Shown here: positions 1 through 8,700 of the stretch, piece by piece | Position numbering within the stretch: the first letter of the stretch is position 1 | How the letters are laid out: every line of letters begins with the position of its first letter | Assembly: GCA_964435115.1 (NCBI GenBank) | Contig: CAYSYM010000029.1 | Span: 1-45,582 of the forward strand | Direction of reading: 5' to 3' | DNA length: 45,582 bases | Origin: CAYSYM01 sp964435115 | GTDB taxonomy: Bacteria; Chloroflexota; UBA6077; CF-72 | The notes under the pieces: model-generated | Databases searched by the model: none | What the model was told of the DNA's origin: nothing | The model's input: only the letters and a program-made list of their open reading frames with translations | Translations under genes and position numbers: made by a program

Positions 1-593
1 CGGTGCCCACCCCGTCGCGGCGCCCGGACGCCCCCCTGGCGTCGGGCGACGCCCCCCCCCCCGCCGGGCCGCCGTCCAGAGCAGCACGGCCCGATGGCCG
101 GGCCAATCCCCGCCACGACGTCACGCGGGTGCGTGCCAAAGACGTCCCGCATCGCCGCCACCGCTGCCATGGCCGCCCGGGCCGCGGTCCCGCGCCAGCC
201 GGCGTGGACCGCGGCGACCACCCCGCGCACGGGGTCCGCCAGCAGCACGGGCGTGCAGTCGGCGAAGCGCATCATGAGCGTGCGCTCGCACGCAGCGGTG
301 ACGAGCACGTCGCACCGGGGTCGGGGCGGCGTGTCCTCCTCGACGACGGCCACGCGGTTCCCGTGGACCTGGTAGGCGGCGAACAGTTGCCCCGGCGGGG
401 TGTCGAGCGCCCCGGCCAGGCGACGCACGTTCTCGGCGACATTCGCCGCATCGTCGCCGACGCTGAAGCTGACGTTCAGGGTGGCGAACCGGCCGCTGCT
501 CACGCCGCCGTCCCGCGTGGAGATGGCGTGCACCACCCCGTCGAGCGCCGACAGGTTGGCGAATCGGTACAGGCTGGGCTGCGTGGGGTTCAC
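1..593 (-). CDS. pgeF: Polyphenol oxidase/laccase-domain protein PgeF (YfiH family), partial at left edge
   Basis: The frame opens with GTG at 593 and overlaps the stop of the upstream radical SAM gene (GTGA). The family is recognisable: an N-terminal STRDGGVSSG stretch, AAYQVHGNRV, the metal-ligand region FADCTPVLLADP, the hallmark HAGWRG, and GIGPAIGPCC. Characterised relatives are cytoplasmic purine nucleoside/peptidoglycan-editing enzymes related to YlmD, which often sit beside ftsZ, as here. About 197 codons are inside the window and the C-terminus is missing. After GPCC the translation stops resembling the family (a YEV-type continuation is expected) and passes through an 11-C run at 52-62 on the plus strand, so the last 30 or so codons may be misread or frameshifted. 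Confidence 0.85.
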   Translation of the reverse strand, partial: MNPTQPSLYRFANLSALDGVVHAISTRDGGVSSGRFATLNVSFSVGDDAANVAENVRRLAGALDTPPGQLFAAYQVHGNRVAVVEEDTPPRPRCDVLVTAACERTLMMRFADCTPVLLADPVRGVVAAVHAGWRGTAARAAMAAVAAMRDVFGTHPRDVVAGIGPAIGPCCSGRRPGGGGGVARRQGGVRAPRRGGH

Positions 594-2467
594 GCCGCTG
601 AGACGACCGGTGGCGTGGGCGCTCCGAACGGCCTCGTGGCGGGGCTCAGCGCGCGGGCCGCCACGTTCTCCGGCTGGGCCGAGCGGTCGTTCGGCTGCCT
701 GGCCTGGGCCGCGTCCCGCGCGCGGCCGAACTCCCGCCGCAGGTACCACTCGGGCACGCCGGTCGACACGAGCGACCAGGGCATGATCCCACCCGGGTCC
801 ATCTCGCCCAGGTAGTGGCTCGGGTCAAGGCCGTGCCGCTCGAGCGTGGGTTCGAGCTCCTGCAGGCGGCGCGTCTCGAGCAGGGCTGGAGCCAGACGCC
901 GGTCGCCGCGCGCCAGGATGGCCTGCACGCGCTGCGCGGCCGGGGCCTCGAACCGCACGTCGATGCCAAGCGGGCGCAGCAGCTTCTGGATGATCCCGAT
1001 CCGCCGCTCGCTCACCTCGACCGGCGCCATCGCCTCCCACTGGAAAGCGGTCTGCGCCTTCGGCACGTGGGGCGACAGGTTCACTGCCACGCGTGCCCGC
1101 GGGTTATGCTCGCGCATCTTGCGGAGCACCTCGGCCGCCAGCCCCGCCAGCTCGCGTGCGTCGTCGTCCGTCTCGCCGGGCAGGCCGACGATGAAGTACA
1201 GCTTGGCCTTGGGAATGCCGCCCTGGCCGGCCAGCTCGGCGGCGTGCACGATCTGCTCGTGCGTCAGGCGCTTATTGATGATGTCGCGCAGGCGCTGGCT
1301 GCCGGCCTCGGGCGCCAGCGTGATGGTCTGGGTCCCACTGCGAACCAGCGCCTGCACGAGGAACGGCGTGATGCGGTCGATGCGGAGCGAGGAGAGCGAC
1401 ACTCGGGCGCCAGCTTCCAGCATGCGCCCGAGGAGCTGGTCCAGTTGCGGGTGGTCCGAGGTGGCGGCGGAGATGAGGCCGATCCGCTGGCGGAACTGGA
1501 GGCCGCGCCGTACCCCGTCCATGATCTGGTCGACCGAACGGTGCCGCACCGGCAGGGAGGTGTATCCCGCCAGGCAGAAGCGACAGCCGCGTGCGCAGCC
1601 GCGCGTCATCTCGACCAGGAACATGTCGCCCAGCTCGACGTCTGGGCTCAGCACGGCCGAGACTGTGTGAAAGTCGTTCACGTCGCGCGCGCGGAGGCGG
1701 GCCACGGGCAGGGCCTGCTCGGGCGCGGCATCGACGCGCGTGATCGCCATGCTCGGGCCGTAGCTGACCCGGTAGCGGGACGGGACGTACACGCCAGGCA
1801 CTCGGGCTAGGCGATCCAGCATCTCCGCGCGGGTGCCGCCGCCGAGGAACACCTCCTTGAGCCCTGCCATGGCTGGCTCGACCTCGCCGACGACGACCGC
1901 GTCGAGGAGTGGGGCCACTGGCTCGGGGTTGCCCGAGACCGCCGGCCCGCCCGCGAGCACCAGCGGGTCCGTCTCGCGCCGCTCCGCCGCCAGCGGGTGG
2001 AGACCGGCCCGCCGCAGCAGGTCGCCGACGTTGAAGTAGTCGAGCTCGAAGGAGAGGCTGAAGGCGACGACGGCGAAGTCGGCGAGGGGGCGCTGCGATT
2101 CGACCGACAGCGGCTCGCCCAGCGCTTGAAGGCGACCCTCCACGTGGTAGCGCTCGTCGCCGGTCCAGTCGCCGCGCCCGGCCGTGTGGCTGCCTATCAG
2201 CGTTGGCTCGGCGAAGACGCGCTCGCAGACGAAGGCCTTCTCGGCGTTGAACAGGCTGTAGACACTCTGGAAGCCGAGGTTGCACATCCCAACGGCGTAG
2301 CTGTTCGGGTAGCACAGCGCGATGGGCAGGCGGCCGCCCCAGTCCTTGCGGACCGTGCCCTGCTCACGTGCCAGCCGTTTGCGCTGGACCTCGATGTCTG
2401 CCTGGCGAATGCGTGCCATGTTCCTCCGCTGCCGCCGGGACGCGCCGTGCGGTTCGCGCTTGGCCAT
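590..2467 (-). CDS. B12-binding-type radical SAM protein (TIGR03960-like)
   Basis: A 625-residue protein with the radical SAM cluster motif C291-x3-C295-x2-C298 (CARGCRFC), which would bind a 4Fe-4S cluster and cleave S-adenosylmethionine. The region before it, with conserved YPNSYAVGMCNLGFQ and LAGGPAVSGNPEP segments, resembles the N-terminal cobalamin-binding-like domain of the TIGR03960 group. The substrate is unknown. In many bacteria this type is fused to or followed by a DUF2344 protein, which is not seen here. It lies between ftsZ and pgeF and overlaps pgeF by 4 bp, so the two are probably co-translated. An ATG at 2419 (residue 17) preceded closely by GGAGG is a credible alternative start. 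The C-terminal 45 residues are low-complexity Ala/Pro/Arg. Confidence 0.85.
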   Translation of the reverse strand: MAKREPHGASRRQRRNMARIRQADIEVQRKRLAREQGTVRKDWGGRLPIALCYPNSYAVGMCNLGFQSVYSLFNAEKAFVCERVFAEPTLIGSHTAGRGDWTGDERYHVEGRLQALGEPLSVESQRPLADFAVVAFSLSFELDYFNVGDLLRRAGLHPLAAERRETDPLVLAGGPAVSGNPEPVAPLLDAVVVGEVEPAMAGLKEVFLGGGTRAEMLDRLARVPGVYVPSRYRVSYGPSMAITRVDAAPEQALPVARLRARDVNDFHTVSAVLSPDVELGDMFLVEMTRGCARGCRFCLAGYTSLPVRHRSVDQIMDGVRRGLQFRQRIGLISAATSDHPQLDQLLGRMLEAGARVSLSSLRIDRITPFLVQALVRSGTQTITLAPEAGSQRLRDIINKRLTHEQIVHAAELAGQGGIPKAKLYFIVGLPGETDDDARELAGLAAEVLRKMREHNPRARVAVNLSPHVPKAQTAFQWEAMAPVEVSERRIGIIQKLLRPLGIDVRFEAPAAQRVQAILARGDRRLAPALLETRRLQELEPTLERHGLDPSHYLGEMDPGGIMPWSLVSTGVPEWYLRREFGRARDAAQARQPNDRSAQPENVAARALSPATRPFGAPTPPVVSAA

Positions 2468-2525
2468 CCGGTAGGCCCGGGACGGCCGGCCCCGCGTCCC
2501 GGGATCGGCTCGAACGACGACCTCT

Positions 2526-2571
2526 GAGCGCGTCTCGCGCTCCCTCGTGACGGGCCTCAGGACGGAGGCCC
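2526..2571 (-). terminator. Two adjacent hairpins between ftsZ and the radical SAM gene
   Basis: Two perfect stems follow the ftsZ stop: GGGCCTC/GAGGCCC (7 bp, 6-nt loop, 2552-2571) and GAGCGCG/CGCGCTC (7 bp, 3-nt loop, 2526-2542). Neither has a U-tract, so they may attenuate or process the message rather than act as a canonical terminator. The surrounding 158-bp gap (2468-2626) holds nothing else I can recognise. Confidence 0.35.
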
Positions 2572-2626
2572 TGGCGGTGCCAGCGCGTGCCGGACGGGCG
2601 CCCGCGCGTTGGGCCGAGCAGAGAGT

Positions 2627-3841
2627 TTACCGGCGGCGGCGCAGGAAAGGCGGGATATCCAGGTCGTCCTCGGCGTCGAGCGCGGACTCTGGTAGCGTCG
2701 TGCCGAGCGAGCCCACGCGGATGGGGCCGCGATCGCGGTCGGACGATCGGTCGCGGTCGCGCTCGTCGACTGGCAGGCCGCGATCGCGTTCGCGGCCTGA
2801 GTCGCTGCCGAGGCCCGGGTAGGTGTCGGCGGGCCGGGAAGCCGTGCGGCTGCCGAGGACCGGTCGCGGCGGCGGGCGGGTGGTGGTGACGCTCACATCG
2901 AACCCGGTCGCGATGACGGTGATCTTCAGCTCATTCTCCAGACGCGAGTCGATGACGGCACCGAAGATGATGTTGGCTTCCGGGTCAGCCGCCTGGGCGA
3001 CGATGTCGGCGGCCTCGTGGATCTCGGTGAGGGCGAGGTCGCTGCCGCCGGTGATGTTGAGGAGGACGCCCTTGGCGCCTTCCATGCTCAGATCGAGCAG
3101 CGGGCTGGAGATGGCCATCCGGGCCGCGTCAGCCGCGCGCGTCTCCCCGGTGCCGCGGCCGATCGCCATCAGAGCGCCGCCCGCCTCGGACATGATCGTC
3201 TTCACATCGGCGAAGTCGAGGTTGACCAGGCCGGGCTCGGTGATCAGCTCGCTGATGCCCTGGATGCCCTGGCGCAGCACGTCGTCCACCACCATGAACG
3301 CTTGCTCCAGGGTGGTCTTGCGGTCGATCACCTGGAGCAGGCGATCGTTGGGGATGGTGATCAGGGTGTGGGCACGCTCGCGCAGCTTCGCCAGGCCCGC
3401 GTCGGCGTTCCCACGGCGGCGGGCCCCCTCGAAGCTGAAGGGTCGCGTGACGACGCCCACGGTGAGCGCCCCGGCTTCCTGGGCGAGCTGAGCGATCACC
3501 GGCGCGGCGCCTGTGCCGGTGCCGCCCCCCATGCCCGCTGCGATGAACACCATGTCGGCATCTTGCAGGAGGTCCTGGAGCGAGTCGGTGCTCTCCTCGG
3601 CGGCCCGCTCACCCAGGGCAGGGTTGCCGCCCGCGCCGAGCCCGCGCGTCAGCTTCTCGCCAATGCGGATGCGGGTGGGTGCGTCTGAGCGAGCCAGCGC
3701 CTGCGCATCGGTGTTGAGCGCGACGAACTCGACCCCCCGCACGCCCGCCTGGATCATGCGGTTGACGGCGTTGCTGCCGCCGCCACCAACACCAATGACG
3801 ATGATGCGGGCGTTGCCTTCCAGACTGCCGTACCCGTTCAT
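2627..3841 (-). CDS. ftsZ: Cell division protein FtsZ
   Basis: Tubulin-like GTPase that polymerises into the Z-ring at midcell. The 404-residue product starts at ATG 3841, preceded by GGGGG about 7 nt upstream; longer in-frame extensions lack family similarity. The G-box GGGTGTG is at about 105-111, the synergy (T7) loop NLDFAD at about 206-211, and the N-terminus has IGVGGGGSNAVNRM. The C-terminal peptide DLDIPPFLRRRR is a good match to the FtsA-binding tail. The linker before it (about 325-385) is extremely rich in Arg-Asp pairs (RERDRG, DERDRDRSSDRDRG), a charged disordered spacer. A 114-bp gap separates it from ftsA, so it may have some independent expression. Confidence 0.97.
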   Translation of the reverse strand: MNGYGSLEGNARIIVIGVGGGGSNAVNRMIQAGVRGVEFVALNTDAQALARSDAPTRIRIGEKLTRGLGAGGNPALGERAAEESTDSLQDLLQDADMVFIAAGMGGGTGTGAAPVIAQLAQEAGALTVGVVTRPFSFEGARRRGNADAGLAKLRERAHTLITIPNDRLLQVIDRKTTLEQAFMVVDDVLRQGIQGISELITEPGLVNLDFADVKTIMSEAGGALMAIGRGTGETRAADAARMAISSPLLDLSMEGAKGVLLNITGGSDLALTEIHEAADIVAQAADPEANIIFGAVIDSRLENELKITVIATGFDVSVTTTRPPPRPVLGSRTASRPADTYPGLGSDSGRERDRGLPVDERDRDRSSDRDRGPIRVGSLGTTLPESALDAEDDLDIPPFLRRRR

Positions 3842-3955
3842 TGAGAGCCCCCGCATTCTAAGCCATCCTCTCCGGGGTGGGGCGGCGGGTGGCTGGGCCG
3901 GCCTCCACCGTTCGGCCATGTGCGGGCCTGCGTTCGTGCCCGCCCGCCCGCTCCC

Positions 3956-5185
3956 TCACGGGAGGAAGTTCCGCAGCCAGCTCGCCAGCGCATTGCCGAT
4001 GCCTGCAAGCGGCGCCCCCCTGCGTGAGCCTGCTGGCTCGAGCTCTTGCTCGAGCCCCCACTTCAACAGGCCGACGCTCGTCGCGAAGGCGGGCGTCTGG
4101 ACCTGGTCGGTGAGCCCGTAGATACCGGTGGGGGCGCCGATGCGCACGGGTGCGCGGAAGACCTCCGCGGCCAGCCGCCGCAGGCCCCCGAGCTGCGCCG
4201 TGCCGCCGCACAGTACCACGCCCGCGGGCAGGCCGTCGAAGCCCGCCCGGTCGAGCTGCTCGCGCACCAGGTCGAAGGTCTCCTCCATTCGGGGCTCGAT
4301 GATCTCGCTGACCGCCCGCCGCGAGACCGGCCGCCCCTCGCCGGAGTCGAACGAGGAGACGTCGATCATCCGGTCCTCTTCGAGCAGCTCCGCGAGGGCG
4401 AAGCCGTGGCGGATCTTGATCTCCTCGGCGGCGGCGAAGGGGGTGCGGAGACCGACGGCAATGTCGTTGCTCACCTGGAACCCGCCCACCGGCAGTACCG
4501 CAGCAAAGACGAGCGCTCCCTCCATGAACACGCCGACGTCGGTGGTTCCGCCGCCGATGTCGATGAGCGCCACCCCCAGGTCACGTTCGGCTTCGGTCAG
4601 GACCGCCTCGCCCGCGGCGAGCGGCTGGAGCACGAGGGAGTCGATGCCCACGCCCGCCCGCTCCACGCAGCGGACAAGGTTGTTGACCGAGGTCATCGCC
4701 CCGGACACGATGGTCGTCTGGACCTCGATGCGGTGGCCGAGCATCCCGACCGGATTCTTGATGCCATCCTGGCCGTCCACGACGTAGTGGCGCGGCAGGA
4801 CGTGGACGATCTCCCGGTCGGGGGGGACGGGGACCACCCGGGCCGCTTCGAGCGCCCGCTGCACGTCGTCAGGCGAGATCTGCCGGTCCGGGTGGCGCAC
4901 GGCCACGACGCCCTGGCTGCTCTGGGTGGTGACGTGGGCGCCCGAGATCCCGACGAAGGCGCTGACGATCTTGAAGCCGGACTGCTGCTCGGCTTTCTGG
5001 AGGGCTGCCTCAATCGACTCGACCACCTCGTCTGTGTTGACGACGATCCCCTTCTTCATGCCGCGCGACGGCACCAGCCCCACGCCGATCACCTCGAGCT
5101 GCTCGTCGTCCGAGACCTCGGCGATTAGCGCGCAGACCTTGGTGGTGCCGACGTCGACGCCGACGACGACGCGGTCGCTGCTCAT
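3956..5185 (-). CDS. ftsA: Cell division protein FtsA
   Basis: Actin-like ATPase that anchors FtsZ to the membrane. It is 409 residues from ATG 5185, which overlaps the ftsQ stop (ATGA). The phosphate-1 motif VGVDVGTTKVCALIAEV is at the N-terminus, the SHS2 (1C) domain follows with SRGMKKGIVVN, phosphate 2 is LIDIGGGTTDVGVF, and the adenosine motif is LCGGTAQLGGL. The C-terminal ALASWLRNFLP is a typical amphipathic membrane-targeting helix. A longer in-frame extension to 5323 overlaps ftsQ and is not family-like. Having ftsA beside ftsZ argues against an actinobacterial host. Confidence 0.96.
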   Translation of the reverse strand: MSSDRVVVGVDVGTTKVCALIAEVSDDEQLEVIGVGLVPSRGMKKGIVVNTDEVVESIEAALQKAEQQSGFKIVSAFVGISGAHVTTQSSQGVVAVRHPDRQISPDDVQRALEAARVVPVPPDREIVHVLPRHYVVDGQDGIKNPVGMLGHRIEVQTTIVSGAMTSVNNLVRCVERAGVGIDSLVLQPLAAGEAVLTEAERDLGVALIDIGGGTTDVGVFMEGALVFAAVLPVGGFQVSNDIAVGLRTPFAAAEEIKIRHGFALAELLEEDRMIDVSSFDSGEGRPVSRRAVSEIIEPRMEETFDLVREQLDRAGFDGLPAGVVLCGGTAQLGGLRRLAAEVFRAPVRIGAPTGIYGLTDQVQTPAFATSVGLLKWGLEQELEPAGSRRGAPLAGIGNALASWLRNFLP

Positions 5186-6087
5186 CGGAAGTACGGGCGG
5201 TTGTCGAACCGCACGTCGATCACGTCCGCCGACCGCTTCTCTCGGGCCAGGTACGCACGGATCGTCTGGAGCGCAGCGACCTGCTCCTCCAGGTTGCCGG
5301 CCGCGTCGAAGCGAGCGCGCCACCCCTGGCTGGTGCCCGCCTCGAGACCGAGGTCACGCCCCCACTCGAACCGCTGGACCTGGACGTCCGCCTGCGCAAG
5401 CAGTGGGGCGAGTCGGGCCGAGGCCATGAGCACGCCTACCGGCACGCGCATGCCCGGGGCGACCGGCTGGCCGTCGGCTTGCACGACGACCGGGAAGGTC
5501 GTGGCGACCCGCGGATCGCACGGCTGTCCGGCGCAGGCGCGCGGTGCGTCCGACGCGCCATCCAGGGCTTTTAGCACCACTCCGTCTCGGTCCACCAGGT
5601 AGGTCGTGTCACCGCTGATCCAGAACCCCACCGGCTGACGCTCGACGACGCGCACGTCGACTCGATCGGGCAGGATTGGCGCCACCTCCACGCGCTCGAC
5701 CACCGGGAGGGCCGCCAGCCTCGCTTCCGCCGCCCGTCGGTCGAGCCACAAGAGATTGGCCCCGTTGACGGCTGCGATGCGCTCGACCTCGTTCTCGCTC
5801 AACAGGACGTTCCCGGCAATGCCGACCGACCGCGCGTTGAAGCGGTCGGATGACGCCGAATCATACACAACCCATGCCGCTCCCACTAGCAGGGCGAGGG
5901 CCAGCACCCGTCCCAGGAGCCAGCCGACGAAGGGCCAGCGCGGGCGGGGTTGGGCCGAGCGCTCGCTGGTAGCGGCGCGGGCCGCGCGCAGGGCGTGCTC
6001 GGCCACCGGGTTGGAGCGGTGTCCCCGGGCGCTCCTGGGCCTCACGCCTGCCCCGCGCGACGCGCCCGCCCGCGCTCCAATGCTCAC
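5182..6087 (-). CDS. ftsQ: Cell division protein FtsQ/DivIB
   Basis: Bitopic divisome protein of 301 residues. I chose the GTG at 6087 because it overlaps the murB stop (GTGA), as in the rest of the operon. A basic cytoplasmic N-terminus of about 55 residues is followed by one membrane segment (LLGRVLALALLVGAAWVVY), a POTRA domain beginning FNARSVGIAGNVLLSENEV, and an FtsQ domain with WLDRRAAEARLAALPVVERVEV and a conserved ERQPVGFW segment. The open frame runs upstream to 7167, but that part is the shadow of murB. It links early FtsZ-ring proteins to the FtsW/FtsI synthase. Confidence 0.92.
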   Translation of the reverse strand: MSIGARAGASRGAGVRPRSARGHRSNPVAEHALRAARAATSERSAQPRPRWPFVGWLLGRVLALALLVGAAWVVYDSASSDRFNARSVGIAGNVLLSENEVERIAAVNGANLLWLDRRAAEARLAALPVVERVEVAPILPDRVDVRVVERQPVGFWISGDTTYLVDRDGVVLKALDGASDAPRACAGQPCDPRVATTFPVVVQADGQPVAPGMRVPVGVLMASARLAPLLAQADVQVQRFEWGRDLGLEAGTSQGWRARFDAAGNLEEQVAALQTIRAYLAREKRSADVIDVRFDNRPYFR

Positions 6088-7088
6088 CCCTCCGGGCTCC
6101 CCAGGGACCGGCCCCTCCGGGCGGCCTCGCATCCCAGGCTCGAGGGCGGAACCTCGCCGCCAACGGGCGCTCGCAGACGCTCCAGCTCCACGCCGCTCCA
6201 GCGACCGAGCAGCTCGATCTCCGGCAGCAGCCAGACCGCGGCGTGCGCGTAGACGGCGTCCTGAGCCAGGCGCGCGAGCGCGTAGACGTCCGCGGCCGTC
6301 GCGCCGCCAAGGTTGACGATGAAGTTCGCATGCTGCCGGGAGATCTCCGCCCCGCCCGCGCGCGCCCCCTTCAGGCCCGCGTCCTCGATCAGCCGGCCCG
6401 CGTAATCGCCCGGCGGGTTGGCGAAGACGCTGCCCGCGCTCAGTCGCCTCGGCTGGGACCGGGTGCGCTGCGCCTGGTGGTGCGCCACCAGCGCCCGGCT
6501 CTCCTCGGCTGAGCCGCGCTGCAACCGGAGCTCCGCCTCCACTACCGCCACGGCATCCAGGTCGCGCCGCTTCAGGGCGCTGGAACGGTAGGCGTAGCGG
6601 AGCTCGGCCGGCTCCAGGCGGATGCAGCGACCCGAGGCGTCCACGACCGTCGCCGCGACCAGGCAGGTGGCGATGTCGCCGCCGAAGGCGCCGGCGTTGT
6701 TGGCCACGGCGCCGCCGACAGTGCCCGGGACGTTGGCTGCCCATTCGAGTCCCCGCAAACCCTCCCGGCTCACCCGCCGTGCGACGCTGGCCAGCCCCAC
6801 TCCCGCGCCGACCACCAGCACCGGTTCGCCACCTCCCTCTTCGACGCGGCACCCGCCCACCTGGACCTTGACGACCAGGCCGTCCACGCCCGCATCCGCC
6901 ACCAGCAGGTTGGAGCCGCCGCCGATGGCGCGCACGGCGAGCCCCTCGGCGCGGGCCCAGCCCAGCAGCGCCGCCAGCTCGCGGGCTGTACCAGCCAGTG
7001 CGAAGAAGTCCGCCGGCCCACCGACTTTCAGGGACGTGTGGCGTGCCAGCGGCTCGCCTCGCCACGGCTGCGGTAGGTGCCCGCTCAC
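6084..7088 (-). CDS. murB: UDP-N-acetylenolpyruvoylglucosamine reductase MurB
   Basis: FAD enzyme that reduces UDP-GlcNAc-enolpyruvate to UDP-MurNAc with NADPH. 334 residues from GTG 7088, which overlaps the murC stop (GTGA); a GTG at 7124 would add 12 residues. Visible motifs are HTSLKVGGPADFF, the FAD-binding AIGGGSNLLVADAGVDGLVV, NVPGTVGGAVANNAGAFG, the substrate loop YAYRSSALKRR, the catalytic serine region LSAGSVFANPPGDYAGRLIE, and the catalytic glutamate in WLLPEIELLG. The last 20 residues or so are a non-conserved tail. It makes the nucleotide substrate for MurC encoded just upstream. Confidence 0.95.
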   Translation of the reverse strand: MSGHLPQPWRGEPLARHTSLKVGGPADFFALAGTARELAALLGWARAEGLAVRAIGGGSNLLVADAGVDGLVVKVQVGGCRVEEGGGEPVLVVGAGVGLASVARRVSREGLRGLEWAANVPGTVGGAVANNAGAFGGDIATCLVAATVVDASGRCIRLEPAELRYAYRSSALKRRDLDAVAVVEAELRLQRGSAEESRALVAHHQAQRTRSQPRRLSAGSVFANPPGDYAGRLIEDAGLKGARAGGAEISRQHANFIVNLGGATAADVYALARLAQDAVYAHAAVWLLPEIELLGRWSGVELERLRAPVGGEVPPSSLGCEAARRGRSLGSPEG

Positions 7089-8467
7089 CGGCAGCTCTCC
7101 AGACGTGCCACGATCCGGTCGCACAGGGTGGTGACATCGCCGGCGCCCAGCGTGAGCACCAGGTCACCTGGTCGGACCCCTGCCTCGATCGCCGCCAGGG
7201 CGTCGTCGAAGCCCTCCGCCAGCCGTGCGTCGGGGTGGCCGAGAGCCCGCATCCGATCCACGAGGTCGCCCGAGCTCACGGGTCTGGCGGCCGCCTCGCG
7301 TCCGCTGGGCCGGTAGATCGGCAGCACGAGGACGTGGTCCGCCTGGTCGAAGGAGCGGGCGAACCCGTCCAGCAGGGCCGCAGTCCGGTTGGTGGTGTGC
7401 GGCTGGAACACGGCCCAGATCGCCGCCTGGCGGCGCACCTCCCGGGCGGCGCGCAGCGTCGCGGCGACGGCGGTTGGGTGGTGGGCGTAGTCGTCCACCA
7501 CCCACACCCCGCTCGGCTGCCCCCTGGTCTCGAAGCGGCGCCGCGTCCCGCGGAACGTCTGCAGCGAGGCGAGCGCACTGCGCAGGCCGACGCCGAAGTA
7601 GTCAGCCGCCGCCAGCGCCGCGGCCGCGTTGGCGGCGTTGTGTCGGCCCAGGAGGCTCGATTCAACCGGCCAACCGCGGCCGCCAGTGCGCAACGTGAAG
7701 CGGGCGCCGCCACCTTCGCGCGGCATGTAGTCGGCGACGCGCCAGTCGGCCGCGGCGTGGAAGCCGTAGGTCTGGCGATCGGCCACGGCGGCGAGCGCGC
7801 TGACGCTCGGCTCGTCGGCGCAGACGACCAGGCGGCCCGAGCGGGGTAGCTTGTCGACGAACGCCTGGAAGACCTGGCGAATCTCGGCCAGGTCGCCGAA
7901 GTAGTCGAGGTGGTCGAGCTCGACGCTGGTGACGATCGCGACGGTGGGGCTGAGGTGCAGGAAACGCCGGTCGTACTCGTCCGCCTCGACGACCATCGGG
8001 CCGCTGCCAGCCAGGGCGCTGGCACCGAAGTTGAGCGCCTCCGCGCCGATGAGCGCCATCGGCTCCAGCCCCGCGCACTGGAGCAGCCACGCCAGCAGGG
8101 CAGTCGTGGTCGTCTTCCCGTGCGTCCCGGCCACCGCCACCCCGACCCGGCCCCACATGAGCTCGCCGACCGCTTCCGCCAGCTTGCTGCCCGCGACGCC
8201 CAGGCGCTCTGCCTCGAGCACCTCGGGGTTGTCGCCCGGGATGGCCGAGGACCGGACCACGTACTGGGCGCCGCACACGTTCTGGGCCCGGTGCCCGATC
8301 TCGACGGTCGCGCCCGCAGCTCGCAGCGCGGCGGTGGTGGCGCTCTCGACGAGGTCGCTGCCGGAGACAGTCTTGCCTAGCCGGAGGAGGAGTGTGGCCA
8401 GCGCCGCCATCCCGGCTCCACCGATGCCCACCAGGTGGACGTGCCGGACGTCCGCGATGCGGTCCAC
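7085..8467 (-). CDS. murC: UDP-N-acetylmuramate-L-alanine ligase MurC
   Basis: ATP-dependent cytoplasmic ligase adding L-Ala to UDP-MurNAc. It has the N-terminal nucleotide-binding HLVGIGGAGMAALA, the P-loop GTHGKTTTTALLAWLL, the EADEYDRRFL and LDHLDYFGD segments of Mur ligases, and the C-terminal DDYAHHPTAV typical of MurC. The GTG at 8467 gives 460 residues, the usual family length; a GTG at 8533 would give 482. Neither has a clear ribosome binding site. It overlaps murB by 4 bp. In most dcw clusters murG would lie immediately upstream, but here there is only a short spacer before ftsW. Confidence 0.95.
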   Translation of the reverse strand: MDRIADVRHVHLVGIGGAGMAALATLLLRLGKTVSGSDLVESATTAALRAAGATVEIGHRAQNVCGAQYVVRSSAIPGDNPEVLEAERLGVAGSKLAEAVGELMWGRVGVAVAGTHGKTTTTALLAWLLQCAGLEPMALIGAEALNFGASALAGSGPMVVEADEYDRRFLHLSPTVAIVTSVELDHLDYFGDLAEIRQVFQAFVDKLPRSGRLVVCADEPSVSALAAVADRQTYGFHAAADWRVADYMPREGGGARFTLRTGGRGWPVESSLLGRHNAANAAAALAAADYFGVGLRSALASLQTFRGTRRRFETRGQPSGVWVVDDYAHHPTAVAATLRAAREVRRQAAIWAVFQPHTTNRTAALLDGFARSFDQADHVLVLPIYRPSGREAAARPVSSGDLVDRMRALGHPDARLAEGFDDALAAIEAGVRPGDLVLTLGAGDVTTLCDRIVARLESCR

Positions 8468-8700
8468 TCTCCCGCGTACGGGGGTGTGACCCGCGCCAGC
8501 GCCTGCCACTCGCCTACCCACGTGCCGAGCCACCGAGAGATGGGAGCGCCGAATGTTTCGGTGTTCTCCATCCCGTACCCTTCCCCGGGAGAAGGGGCGG
8601 GGGGTTCCTCCCGGGAGCTGGCGCGCCCAGGCCCCTGCCAGGACGGAGATCGGCGGCGTTCACCCGCAACTGGGAGACCGTGGAGGGGAGCACGAGGCGG
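8468..8700. other. Short murC-ftsW spacer where murG would normally be
   Basis: About 170-230 bp without a convincing gene. It contains an inverted repeat CCCTTC/GAAGGG (8578-8596, 7-nt loop) and a nearby CTCCCGGGAG palindrome. I find no murG glycosyltransferase motif in any frame. Confidence 0.5.

Noticed and set aside
6088..7167. Long N-terminal extension of ftsQ
   Set aside because: It lies entirely over murB in another frame and is not family-like; the GTG at 6087 with its GTGA overlap is the better start.
8377..8571. 64-codon frame starting MENTETFGAPISRW before murC
   Set aside because: Its first part looks less random than most shadows, but it runs into the murC start region out of frame and no ribosome binding site or family was found. 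It could be a remnant of lost sequence.
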